Part shown: positions 18,215-27,029 of the stretch, in pieces
How the letters are laid out: every line of letters starts with the position of its first letter
Position numbering within the stretch: the first letter of the stretch is position 1
Assembly: GCA_002346675.1 (NCBI GenBank)
Contig: DEAI01000008.1
Location: 74,475-130,217 of the forward strand
DNA from: Fidelibacterota bacterium UBA2986
GTDB lineage: Bacteria > Fidelibacterota > Marinisomatia > Marinisomatales > AB-629-J13
Length of the DNA stretch: 55,743 bases
Direction: 5' to 3'
The notes under the pieces: model-generated
Databases searched by the model: none
Seen by the model: the letters and a program-made list of their open reading frames with translations, nothing else
What the model was told of the DNA's origin: nothing
Made by a program: the position numbers and the translations under genes

Positions 18215-18841
18215 TTAACAGCAATCTTTTTCATGGTTTGATTTTTCAAAGGCCTCCCTTCCTTCTCGAAATGAAATACCTGCGATAAATAAAGATCCAA
18301 TAGCATCGATACTACCAATTTCAAATATTTCATAACTAATACTGGAGATCAATAATATTATGGAAAGCTGCATACAGGCTTTGGTGCAGTTTGCATCAGA
18401 TAAAATAGCGTCAGATTTCAAAGATGTTCCCACTTTAGTTTTTTCATGAATTAACCACCACATTACCAAAATTGACAATCCTGCTACTACAATTCCCCAA
18501 AATGTATTATGAGGATTAGCTCCTATCCATATATTTGATATTGCTGAAATAATCAAGCCTGCAGTTAATAAAAAAAAAGCAGTTCCAGTAATTTTAAGTG
18601 CTCTTTTTTCAAATAAACCTTTATGCTCATCTCCATTTTTTTGGATTCTCAAAACCATGTGCCAGATACCAATACCGGAGATTACTTCAACAAACGAATC
18701 CATTCCAAAACCAAACAGTGCAAGTGTTTCATCATGAAGTCCAAAATAAACTGATATAATCCCTTCTATAATATTATAAACCACTGTGAGTATAGCGAGG
18801 GTGACAGCTGTTTTTAGAAGGTTTTCATTTGAAATTTTCAC
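18215..18841 (-). CDS. Cation-diffusion-facilitator-type metal transporter (membrane domain only)
   Basis: 208 aa starting at GTG 18841. It has about six hydrophobic segments, with ALFGFGMDSFVEVISG in TM2 and LKSDAILSDANCTKACMQLS before TM5, the positions of the metal-binding Asp residues in CDF proteins. It lacks the cytoplasmic C-terminal domain of YiiP-like members, and ends in a His/Cys tail (NHEKDCC) that could bind metal. It matches the short cation-transporter family found beside metal-resistance genes. The HMA protein downstream supports a metal export role. The substrate is uncertain. Confidence 0.75.
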   Translation of the reverse strand: MKISNENLLKTAVTLAILTVVYNIIEGIISVYFGLHDETLALFGFGMDSFVEVISGIGIWHMVLRIQKNGDEHKGLFEKRALKITGTAFFLLTAGLIISAISNIWIGANPHNTFWGIVVAGLSILVMWWLIHEKTKVGTSLKSDAILSDANCTKACMQLSIILLISSISYEIFEIGSIDAIGSLFIAGISFREGREAFEKSNHEKDCC

Positions 18842-18930
18842 TATTATGTTTTTCCGTAAACTATTTTTAAAGGGTACAATTTACCTCAAACGTCAAAACT
18901 GTGTAACACCCAATTCATTTTATAAAACAA

Positions 18931-18958
18931 AAAACCCTCATCATAAAACGAGGGTTTT
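18931..18958 (-). terminator. Rho-independent terminator after lon and tRNA-Val
   Basis: AAAACCCTC (18931-18939) pairs with GAGGGTTTT (18950-18958) around a 10-base loop; read leftwards the hairpin ends in a T-run. It lies just past the 3' end of tRNA-Val and would end a lon-tRNA transcript. Confidence 0.75.
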
Positions 18959-18964
18959 GAAGTG

Positions 18965-19038
18965 TGGGCGCTACAAGACTTGAACTTGTGGCCTCCGCCT
19001 TGTAAGGGCGGCGCTCTGACCAACTGAGCTAAGCGCCC
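18965..19038 (-). tRNA. tRNA-Val (anticodon UAC)
   Basis: A 74-nt cloverleaf: acceptor GGGCGCT/AGCGCCC, D arm GCTC...GAGC, anticodon stem CCGCC/GGCGG with loop CTTACAA (anticodon TAC, reads GUA) and T loop TTCAAGT. The discriminator is A, and CCA is not encoded. It starts 15 bases after the lon stop and is followed by a terminator. Confidence 0.95.
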
Positions 19039-19053
19039 AAAGTTACTTCTTTA

Positions 19054-21474
19054 TCATTTTTTAGGTTTGGATTTTTTCAATTTACTCTTCTTTTTTCCGT
19101 TTACTTCTGGGATTGCAACATCAATGACATCCATAATTTCTTTGGCAAAATGAAATGTTAAATCTTTTTTGATGTGTTCCGGTATATCTTCAAGGTCTTT
19201 TTTATTGTGGTCGGGTAAGATTACCGTTTTTATCCCTGACCGGTGTGCTGCAGTAACTTTTTCTTTTACCCCTCCGATTGGAAGGACATTTCCTCGCAGT
19301 GTAATTTCTCCAGTCATTGCTATCTTATCCTGAACTGGGAATTCAGTCATCAGTGAAACGATTGAAGTGAACATCCCAACTCCTGCAGATGGTCCATCCT
19401 TTGGTATAGCTCCTGCTGGAACATGAACATGAACATCAGTTTTTTCATGAAAATCATCAGAAATTCCCAATACATCTGTGTGAGATCGGACATAGGTTAA
19501 GGCAGCTGTTGCTGATTCTTTCATCACATCACCCAGCTGTCCAGTAAGTGTCAGATTACCTTTTCCTTTCATTTTTGAGGACTCAATAAACAAAATGTCT
19601 CCGCCAGCTGCAGTCCATGCTAAACCGGTTACAACACCTGGTTTTGTTGCTCGCTCTGCAATTTCTGAATAAAATTTTGGAGCTCCAAGATAATCACCTA
19701 CTTTCTTTTTGGTTACATTTGTTTTTTTAGCTTTTTTCTCAACCTTATCACGGGCAACTTTTCTAAATACATTTGCAATCTCTCTCTCAAGGTTTCTAAC
19801 TCCTGCTTCTCGTGTATATGATTCAATTAATTCTTTTATTGCAGCTTCAACTATAGTTACATCTGATTTACTCAATCCATTTTCATCTATCTGCTTTGGA
19901 ACTAAATGCTTTTGAGCGATTTTTACTTTTTCATCTTGTATATAGCCTGAAAACTCCAGAATTTCCATCCTGTCTCTTAAAGCAGGTGGAATAGCATCTT
20001 TATAATTTGCTGTGGCAATAAACATGACCTTACTGAGATCAAAATCGACTTCCAGATAGTGGTCATTAAATGCATTATTCTGTTCAGGGTCAAGCACTTC
20101 CAACATCGCAGAAGATGGATCCCCTCGAAAATCCGAACCAAGTTTGTCTATTTCATCCAGCATAAACACAGGGTTATTTGTTCCTGCTTTTTTCATGGAC
20201 TGTATAATCCTACCAGGTAATGCGCCAATATATGTTCGTCGATGACCCCTAATTTCAGCTTCATCTCTTACTCCTCCCAAAGAAATGCGGACAAATTTTC
20301 GTCCCATTGCTTTAGCAATAGATTTCCCCAAAGAGGTCTTCCCCACTCCTGGGGGACCGGCAAAACATAGTATAGGACCTTTGATTGATTTATCAGGATC
20401 CTTTTTCTGCTTTAATCTTCTAACTGCCAAATATTCCAAAATACGTTCTTTGACCTTATCTAATCCATAGTGATCCTCATCCAGGGTCTTTTGAGCTTTA
20501 CCTATCTTTATCTGATCTTCTGTGGAAACTGACCAAGGCAAATCTGTAAGCCACTCAATGTAGGTCCTGGCAACTGAGTATTCCGGAGATTGAGTTGGAA
20601 TTTTTTCCAACCGGTTTAATTCTTTTATGGCAACTTTTTCTGCATCTTTATTCATCTTTGTTTTCCGAATTTTTTCTTCTAATTCGGTTAACTCCATTGA
20701 TCCTTCATCTTCGCCCAGTTCCTTTTTGATTGCCTTTAATTGCTCCCTTAAATAATACTCTCTCTGAGATTTAGCTATCTCATCTTGAACTTCGCTCTGT
20801 ATTTCTTCTCCAAGTTTTATTCTTTCAATTTCTTTAGATAAAATTGCATTCGCCTCTTCCACTCGTTTTTTAACGTCCATTTCCTCAAGAATAGTTTGTT
20901 TTTCTGAATTGGATAGTGTTAATAAAGAAATTGCTCTATCCGCGAGCCGATTGGGTTTTTGTATATTGGATAGCATACCTGAATGTTCTTCCGTAAGATT
21001 TGGTGCTACCTGAATCAATTCTTTAAATGTTCCCCTGAGATTTTTTACCAGCGCATCTAACTCAAGATCATCCGTTGCCTTATTTTCATTCAATCGCTGC
21101 ACCGTCGCGCGATAAAATGGTTCGGTTTCAATAAATGATAAAAGCTTTACTCGATCTACACCCTGGACAATTGCAGATTTACTGTTATCCGGCATTTCAA
21201 ATACCTTCAATACCGTAGCGAGAGTTCCATATGCATATAGATCCTCAGGCTTCGGATTCTCAATGGAACCATCTTCCTGTGCTACTACAACTATATATTT
21301 ATTTTTTTTATCTAGATTGCTTATAAGCTTTAATGATTTGTCTCTTCCAACATAAATTGGAATGACCTGCTGCGGAAACAGTACGGTATTACGCAAAGGC
21401 ATAACCGAATACACTTCCACGTTTTGATCATTTTCGTCGATTTCTTCTATATCTATTTTTTTTTCTTCTGTCAT
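19054..21474 (-). CDS. lon: ATP-dependent protease Lon
   Basis: 806 aa, normal length for bacterial LonA. It has an N-terminal LAN substrate-binding domain starting MPLRNTVLFPQQVIPIYVGR, and a coiled linker. The AAA+ domain has Walker A GPPGVGKTS (about residue 372), Walker B FMLDEIDK and sensor residues. The C-terminal serine-lysine protease domain has KDGPSAGVGMF (catalytic Ser about 695) and GVKEKVTAAHRSG with the catalytic Lys. It ends in a Lys-rich tail. It degrades misfolded and regulatory proteins in the cytoplasm. ATG 21474 fits the family N-terminus. It probably shares its transcript with tRNA-Val. Confidence 0.97.
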   Translation of the reverse strand: MTEEKKIDIEEIDENDQNVEVYSVMPLRNTVLFPQQVIPIYVGRDKSLKLISNLDKKNKYIVVVAQEDGSIENPKPEDLYAYGTLATVLKVFEMPDNSKSAIVQGVDRVKLLSFIETEPFYRATVQRLNENKATDDLELDALVKNLRGTFKELIQVAPNLTEEHSGMLSNIQKPNRLADRAISLLTLSNSEKQTILEEMDVKKRVEEANAILSKEIERIKLGEEIQSEVQDEIAKSQREYYLREQLKAIKKELGEDEGSMELTELEEKIRKTKMNKDAEKVAIKELNRLEKIPTQSPEYSVARTYIEWLTDLPWSVSTEDQIKIGKAQKTLDEDHYGLDKVKERILEYLAVRRLKQKKDPDKSIKGPILCFAGPPGVGKTSLGKSIAKAMGRKFVRISLGGVRDEAEIRGHRRTYIGALPGRIIQSMKKAGTNNPVFMLDEIDKLGSDFRGDPSSAMLEVLDPEQNNAFNDHYLEVDFDLSKVMFIATANYKDAIPPALRDRMEILEFSGYIQDEKVKIAQKHLVPKQIDENGLSKSDVTIVEAAIKELIESYTREAGVRNLEREIANVFRKVARDKVEKKAKKTNVTKKKVGDYLGAPKFYSEIAERATKPGVVTGLAWTAAGGDILFIESSKMKGKGNLTLTGQLGDVMKESATAALTYVRSHTDVLGISDDFHEKTDVHVHVPAGAIPKDGPSAGVGMFTSIVSLMTEFPVQDKIAMTGEITLRGNVLPIGGVKEKVTAAHRSGIKTVILPDHNKKDLEDIPEHIKKDLTFHFAKEIMDVIDVAIPEVNGKKKSKLKKSKPKK

Positions 21475-21559
21475 TTGTTTTTATTCAATTATAACGATTT
21501 AATTTAATCAAAGAATGTACCATAATTAAAAACTTGAATCCTTGTCATTTAATATAATA

Positions 21560-21584
21560 ATTGTCCGTCTATATGGCAGACAAT
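21560..21584 (-). terminator. Weak hairpin, possible terminator of the lipoate cluster
   Basis: ATTGTC and GACAAT form a 6-bp stem around a 13-base loop, followed leftwards by TTATTATATT. It lies between the end of the 206-aa gene and lon. The stem is short and the T-run imperfect. Confidence 0.3.
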
Positions 21585-21587
21585 GGA

Positions 21588-22208
21588 TTAGTCTGCTATT
21601 TTTATACGTATCATGGATTCTCTAAATATTACTTTCCAATTATCTATCGCAAGCTTTGGTCCAATCATTTTAAAATAATAAACTTCGTCAGATAGCTCAA
21701 CAATCGCTGCGTGAATAGCATAGTCTGGATTTACTACTGTAGCCCCTCCCATCATACCACCTGAAACAAAAGTTCCACTCAAATTCATAAAAGTAATTTG
21801 CAAACCTGAAACAAAAATTGAATCAATACTGGCCTTTTTATATGATTCATCTCCATTCGGCTGTAGAAATTGGTTTGCCCAACGAAATAGATTCTGCTCA
21901 ATACTTCCTCCAATTTTGTTAAAAATTGCAAGTTCAGCATCTTTTCCCATATCATTGGGAATCTTGTACTGTGCCAATCTCATGGATGAAGACGGAGCTT
22001 CTCGAATCCATTCGCTAGGGAAATTGATAATTAAGTTTCCTATACTACCAAAATTATACTTGGGTGTGGAGGAGGTTTTATCTTCCAAAACATTTTTTTT
22101 GTCTTTTGGTGGAGTATATGGAACCTGTTGATTTCGAAATGATAGAAAAACAAGAATAACTGCAGCAATTCCTGTTAGAAAATAGACAAAGTTCTTTTTT
22201 TCAATCAT
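21588..22208 (-). CDS. Membrane-anchored protein of unknown function
   Basis: 206 aa with one N-terminal transmembrane anchor (FVYFLTGIAAVILVFLSF), a Pro/Lys-rich linker, and about 150 residues of mixed alpha/beta outside the membrane (FGSIGNLIINFPSEWIREAP; YYFKMIGPKLAIDNWKVIF). The pattern of a pre-strand FPSEW and a late FKMIGP recalls PsbP/Mog1-like small domains in other exported proteins, but I cannot assign it. It is 18 bp downstream of lipA, last in the lipoate cluster. Orthology could be checked by asking whether it always follows lipA in relatives. Confidence 0.6.
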   Translation of the reverse strand: MIEKKNFVYFLTGIAAVILVFLSFRNQQVPYTPPKDKKNVLEDKTSSTPKYNFGSIGNLIINFPSEWIREAPSSSMRLAQYKIPNDMGKDAELAIFNKIGGSIEQNLFRWANQFLQPNGDESYKKASIDSIFVSGLQITFMNLSGTFVSGGMMGGATVVNPDYAIHAAIVELSDEVYYFKMIGPKLAIDNWKVIFRESMIRIKIAD

Positions 22209-22226
22209 GACTGAGGAAGTGGAAAA

Positions 22227-23123
22227 CTAAACTTTTTCTATTGTAGCAAGTCTAGCCTGCTCATCTGCATGATAGGAACTTCTAACTAAGGGGCCTGATT
22301 CTACTACCTTAAATCCAAGCTCTAACCCCTTTGCTCGATAAAAATCAAATTCATTATCAGATACATACCTTTCAACAGGAAGGTGATTTTTTGTAGGTTG
22401 AAGATATTGACCAATTGTAAATATTTCAACTCCAATATTTACTACTTCTTTCATTGTGTTTATAACTTCATACATTGTTTCTCCCAAGCCAACCATTAAT
22501 CCTGTTTTAGTGCGCAAACCCCATTCAGCAGATTTTTTCAAAATATCGAGACTACTCTTCCAATTTGACTGACTTCGAACATCCCTGCTAATCCTTTCAA
22601 CGCACTCCACATTATGACTGAATATATCAGGTTTTGCAGAGAAAACCCTGACAAGTGCACTCTGCAATCCTTTAAAATCCGGCGTTAACACTTCTATCGT
22701 ACAACTAGGAACTTCTCTCCTAATTTGTTTTATAGTATCTGCCCATATTTTTGAACCGTAATCATCTTTCAAATCATCCCTATCTACAGATGTAATTACT
22801 ACATGCCTGAGATTCATTTGTTTTACAGCGTGTGCGGTTCTAATAGGTTCCAAGTAATCATCCCAGGTAGGTTTTCCGGTCTTCACAGAGCAGAACCCAC
22901 AGGCCCTTGTGCAGATATCCCCTAAAATCATAATTGTTGCGGTACGTCTTTCCCAACATTCATATATGTTAGGGCATCGAGCTTCCTCACAAACGGTATT
23001 TAATTTATTTTGTTGAACAACCTTTTCAACGAATCGATAATCTTTTCCGATTTTTAACTGTATTTTCGGTTTTCCAGGTTTAACCGATTTATATGATTGT
23101 GAAGAATTGTTCATTTTTTCCAT
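22227..23123 (-). CDS. lipA: Lipoyl synthase LipA
   Basis: 298 aa radical-SAM enzyme that inserts two sulfurs into protein-bound octanoyl groups. Counting from GTG 23126 the auxiliary cluster is C46-x4-C51-x5-C57 (VCEEARCPNIYECW) and the radical-SAM cluster C72-x3-C76-x2-C79 (CTRACGFC). The C-terminal RSSYHADEQ carries the serine that ligates the auxiliary cluster. I prefer ATG 23123, which overlaps the E2 stop as TGATG; GTG one codon upstream is the alternative. Its adjacency to E2, E1, lipB and lpd ties it to lipoylation of that complex. Confidence 0.96.
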   Translation of the reverse strand: MEKMNNSSQSYKSVKPGKPKIQLKIGKDYRFVEKVVQQNKLNTVCEEARCPNIYECWERRTATIMILGDICTRACGFCSVKTGKPTWDDYLEPIRTAHAVKQMNLRHVVITSVDRDDLKDDYGSKIWADTIKQIRREVPSCTIEVLTPDFKGLQSALVRVFSAKPDIFSHNVECVERISRDVRSQSNWKSSLDILKKSAEWGLRTKTGLMVGLGETMYEVINTMKEVVNIGVEIFTIGQYLQPTKNHLPVERYVSDNEFDFYRAKGLELGFKVVESGPLVRSSYHADEQARLATIEKV

Positions 23124-24382
23124 CACATCAATTGATTGAGGTCCATTTCTTCAAGATTTATCCTTACAGAATCAATAAATTGACTTCCCCCAGCTCCATC
23201 AATAAGACGGTGATCAAATCCCAAAGACAGATACAACATACTTCTGATACCAATTGAATCTCCATCAGAATTCTCAATTACAACAGGTCGTTTTTTTACC
23301 GTACCAATCCCAAGAATTCCTACATTAGGCTGGTTAATTATTGGGGTACCCATGGTTACATTGAAAACTCCAAAATTTGTAATAGAAAAGGTGGAGCCCT
23401 GCAGTTCATCAGGAGAAATCATTTTGTTTCTTGTCCGTGAAGCCACATCATTTACTTTTCTGCACAGACCAAGGAAATTAAGTTCCTCACATTTGGATAT
23501 TACAGGAACCATGAGTCCTTTATTTATGGCTACTGCAATTCCAATATTAATATGTTTATGATAAACAATTGATGAACCATCGATAGATGCGTTCATATCT
23601 GGATTTGCATGAAGAGCCTTCACAACTGCAGACATAATAAATGGTGTATAGGTTAGCTTAAATCCCTCACGTTCTTTGAATGACACTTCAGAAGTTTTTA
23701 AATAATCTGAAATATCAGTCACATCCACTTCTGTAATCACATACACATGGGCAGATGTATCCAGACTACTCCGCATATGGTCAGCTATGAGCTTACGCAT
23801 GTGATTCATTTCTACCACATCTTTATCAGAAATTCTGGTTACTTTCTGTGGTTGCTCCTCAATCGGAGTCTCTGGTTTGTCTTTAATATATTCCAATATA
23901 TCTCGTTTGGTGACACGCCCTCCTCTACCAGTTCCCCTAAGGGTTTCTAAAGTTGAAATTGAAATTCCTTCTTCCGATGCAATTTTTAAAACCACAGGAG
24001 TGAAAAACTTTTTTTGTTCTCCAAATTGTACTTTTTTTACTGAGGATCTAACTTTTACTTCATTTTGGTGAGATGAAATTTTTGTGGATTCTAAATCCGG
24101 AGTTTCTATTTTTGTTTCTTCTGTTTTGATGACAGTTAAATCTTCATCCGTGTTAATTTTTGCAATCACTTTTCCTACCTCAACCACATCATTTGGATTT
24201 GCAAAAACTTCAACAAGTGTTCCACTGTGAGATGAGGGAATTTCAGAATCCACCTTATCTGTTCCAATTTCAAGTAGGATTTCATCTTTTTCTATTGAAT
24301 CTCCTAGATTTTTTCTCCACTCAAGAATTGTCCCCTCTGTTATGGATTCACCCATTTTTGGCATCACTACATCAACAACCAT
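23123..24382 (-). CDS. 2-oxoacid dehydrogenase E2 (dihydrolipoyl acyltransferase)
   Basis: 419 aa. An N-terminal lipoyl domain carries the lipoylated lysine in TDKVDSEIPS (K43). A peripheral-subunit-binding domain lies at about 126-165 (FTPVVLKIASEEGISISTL...GTGRGGRVTKRDI). A catalytic domain ends with DHRLIDGAGG near 390-399, which holds the active-site His and Asp. A single lipoyl domain together with a fused E1 fits the branched-chain/pyruvate-type complexes of Bacteroidota-like bacteria; substrate choice (pyruvate or branched-chain 2-oxoacids) cannot be decided by eye. It starts one base after the E1 stop. Confidence 0.92.
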   Translation of the reverse strand: MVVDVVMPKMGESITEGTILEWRKNLGDSIEKDEILLEIGTDKVDSEIPSSHSGTLVEVFANPNDVVEVGKVIAKINTDEDLTVIKTEETKIETPDLESTKISSHQNEVKVRSSVKKVQFGEQKKFFTPVVLKIASEEGISISTLETLRGTGRGGRVTKRDILEYIKDKPETPIEEQPQKVTRISDKDVVEMNHMRKLIADHMRSSLDTSAHVYVITEVDVTDISDYLKTSEVSFKEREGFKLTYTPFIMSAVVKALHANPDMNASIDGSSIVYHKHINIGIAVAINKGLMVPVISKCEELNFLGLCRKVNDVASRTRNKMISPDELQGSTFSITNFGVFNVTMGTPIINQPNVGILGIGTVKKRPVVIENSDGDSIGIRSMLYLSLGFDHRLIDGAGGSQFIDSVRINLEEMDLNQLM

Positions 24383-24383
24383 T

Positions 24384-26393
24384 TTAATACTCCAATAATT
24401 CTTTTATTGCTATAGAAATATCTTCTGTTTGAGGAAGCACCTCTTCCTCCAAATACCAGTTGTAAGGTACAGGACAGTCTTTGGCAGCAACCCGCTTAAT
24501 GGGACCATCCAACCATTCGAAATATTCTTCAGAAATTAATGCAGAAATTTCAGCACCCGGGCCGCCAGTCAGATTATCTTCATAGACAACTAAAACTTTA
24601 CCTGTTTTTTTCAGTGATCTCTCTATCGTATCTAAATCCAATGGATTCAATGTTCTCAGATCAATGATTTCAATTCTACCCGGTTCTACATTTAATTGTC
24701 CACAAGCTTCTAATGATTTTTTAACCATTGCACCCCAAGCAACAAGAGTCAATTCATCTCCTTCCTGAACAATTTGTGCTTTCCCAAATGGAAGAAGATA
24801 AGATGAATCCGGTTCAGGAGAAGTTGCAAATCCTTGACGATACAATCCTTTGTGCTCTAAAAATAAAACTGGATCATCCATACGACATGCCATTTTTAAT
24901 AATCCTTTTGCATCTCCAGCATTGGAAGGATAGGCAATATATATCCCCGGAAGATGAAGAAAATATCCATCAATAGATTGGCTGTGGCATAGTGCTCCAT
25001 GAATATACCCTCCCACGGGGACTCGCATAACCAATGGACATTTCCAAGAATTATTAGATCGGTAACGCATTGTTGCAACTTCATTTCTTATTTGCATCAT
25101 GGCGTACCAAATGTAATCTCCAAACTGAATTTCTACAACGGGTTTCCAACCAGTTACAGCCATTCCAACTGCTGTCCCAATAATAGAAGACTCAGCCAAA
25201 GGTGAATTAAAAACTCTGGACTTTCCAAACTTATCTGTGAGACCTTTTGTCGCAGTGAAGACACCGCCTTTAGGGTCTGCAATATCTTGACCATAAATAA
25301 TCATTTTATCATTAACTTCCATTTCTTCCATTAACGCGTGGTTAATGGCATCAACGATTACAATGTTTTCTCCCGTATTTGAAGGAGTAATTTGACCATT
25401 GCTATTTGATATATCGGAATAAATATGTTTGAATACTGTTCCCTTATCAGGATGTTCCTGTTTTTCAGCCCACTCAACTTCCCTACCAATTTGGTCAGTT
25501 ACATCATTTTTAATGTCCTCAAATTGAAAAGAGTCAATAATTCCTGCATCTATACATGTCTGTTCAAATTTCAAAATTGGATCTTTAATACTGTCTTTTT
25601 CCAACTCCTCTGGCGTTCTATATTTTCTCTGATCATCAGAAGAAGAATGAGGGAGGAGCCGGACAACATGGGACACAATTACAGAAGGCCCTTTTAGCTT
25701 TCGTCCTCTTTCTGATGCTTCTTTAAAAGCAAGATATGATTCAAAAAAATTAGTTCCATCCACATCATAGCGGGCAAGGTTCTGATAGCCCGAAACCATA
25801 GAATAAACGGACGAGCCTGCTGTCTGCTCACTTTTATGAACACTGATGGCATAATCGTTATCTTGAATGTGAAATATAACAGGTAGTTTTTCACGGCTTG
25901 CCCAATTTAATGCTTCATGAAAATCACCCTCACTTGTGGAGCCTTCTCCGCTGGAAACATAGACGATTGTTTTATTCTTTTCCCACTTACATGTCATTCC
26001 ACAACCAACTGCCTGGAGAAACTGAGTGCCTGTGGGACTTGATTGACTGACAATTTTTAATGCTTTATGACCATAATGCTGAGGCATTTGCCTCCCCCCT
26101 GAATTAGGGTCATCCCTACGAGCAAGGAAACAAAGTAATTGCTCCTTTGCTGTCATACCTAACCCTAAACATAGTGCTGCATCTCGATAGTATGGGTATG
26201 CCCAATCTTCACCACTTCTCATTACTGCCGCACCTGCTAACTGGGCAGCCTCATGACCTGAGCATCCAATATGGAAAAAGCTTTTACCCTGCTTTAATAG
26301 AGTTAACATTTTTTCATCCAAAACCCTAGCGGTAATCATCTTTTTGTAGACAGAAATTAGATCTTTTTTGATAAATCCGTGTAAACGACCCAT
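24384..26393 (-). CDS. 2-oxoacid dehydrogenase E1, fused alpha-beta subunits
   Basis: 669 aa, a natural fusion of E1-alpha (about 1-335) and E1-beta (about 345-669). The alpha half has the thiamine-diphosphate motif GEGSTSEGDF...QDNDYAIS (149-183) and the YRDAALCLGLGM region. The beta half has EEMEVNDKMIIYGQDIADPKGGVF, the PLAESSIIGTAVGMA region and a C-terminal transketolase-type domain (VLVVYEDNLTGGPGAEISALI). It decarboxylates a 2-oxoacid and passes the acyl group to E2 lipoate. This fused form is usual for branched-chain-type E1 in Bacteroidota and relatives. It is translated just upstream of E2 (1-bp gap) and just after lipB (3-bp gap). Confidence 0.92.
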   Translation of the reverse strand: MGRLHGFIKKDLISVYKKMITARVLDEKMLTLLKQGKSFFHIGCSGHEAAQLAGAAVMRSGEDWAYPYYRDAALCLGLGMTAKEQLLCFLARRDDPNSGGRQMPQHYGHKALKIVSQSSPTGTQFLQAVGCGMTCKWEKNKTIVYVSSGEGSTSEGDFHEALNWASREKLPVIFHIQDNDYAISVHKSEQTAGSSVYSMVSGYQNLARYDVDGTNFFESYLAFKEASERGRKLKGPSVIVSHVVRLLPHSSSDDQRKYRTPEELEKDSIKDPILKFEQTCIDAGIIDSFQFEDIKNDVTDQIGREVEWAEKQEHPDKGTVFKHIYSDISNSNGQITPSNTGENIVIVDAINHALMEEMEVNDKMIIYGQDIADPKGGVFTATKGLTDKFGKSRVFNSPLAESSIIGTAVGMAVTGWKPVVEIQFGDYIWYAMMQIRNEVATMRYRSNNSWKCPLVMRVPVGGYIHGALCHSQSIDGYFLHLPGIYIAYPSNAGDAKGLLKMACRMDDPVLFLEHKGLYRQGFATSPEPDSSYLLPFGKAQIVQEGDELTLVAWGAMVKKSLEACGQLNVEPGRIEIIDLRTLNPLDLDTIERSLKKTGKVLVVYEDNLTGGPGAEISALISEEYFEWLDGPIKRVAAKDCPVPYNWYLEEEVLPQTEDISIAIKELLEY

Positions 26394-26396
26394 TAT

Positions 26397-27029
26397 CTAT
26401 CCAGATACCATTTTAGATTGAAATACCTCAGAAAATACTGAAATTAATACTTTTTTCACTTTTTCCATATCCTGCTCTTTTTTCAAAAATTTTTCCATTG
26501 AAGTTACACCATAATTAAAAATTCCACAGGGGATGATATTTTCATAGTAGCTTAAATCTGTGTTCACATTTAACGCAAATCCATGCATGGTAACCCACCG
26601 GGATATCCTGACTCCCAATGCAGCAATTTTTTCATTTTTTACCCACACACCTGTTAAATCACTTTTTCTTTCAGCCTTGATATTAAACTTCCTTAATGTT
26701 TGGATAACCACTTCTTCTAAAGATCGCATGTACCAAGAGATACTCAACTGATACCGATGTAAATCCAAAATTGGATATCCTACCAATTGTCCTGGGCCAT
26801 GAAAAGTTATATCACCTCCCCGTTCAATATGAAATAACTTCACATCTGTAGGATAATTCTGTAGCAAATGATCTTCATTCGCATTTTTGCCAAAGGTATA
26901 GACGGGTTCGTGCTCAACAAATAATACAGTATCATGAATCTCATTGTTGATTCGCTGACGTTGCATTATTTTTTGCAGATTCCATGTCTTTTCATAGGGA
27001 GATTTTCCGAGATCTGTAAACAAAAGCAT
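26397..27029 (-). CDS. lipB: Lipoyl(octanoyl) transferase LipB
   Basis: 210 aa. It moves octanoate from acyl carrier protein to the E2 lysine. Key motifs are RGGDITFHGPGQLVGYP, KIAALGVRIS with the active lysine, HGFALNVNTDL, and the thiolate Cys in IIPCGI (C168). Length and motif order are those of LipB rather than LplA. Its ATG overlaps the lpd stop by one base. With lipA in the same run it gives the complete de novo lipoylation path. Confidence 0.95.
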   Translation of the reverse strand: MLLFTDLGKSPYEKTWNLQKIMQRQRINNEIHDTVLFVEHEPVYTFGKNANEDHLLQNYPTDVKLFHIERGGDITFHGPGQLVGYPILDLHRYQLSISWYMRSLEEVVIQTLRKFNIKAERKSDLTGVWVKNEKIAALGVRISRWVTMHGFALNVNTDLSYYENIIPCGIFNYGVTSMEKFLKKEQDMEKVKKVLISVFSEVFQSKMVSG

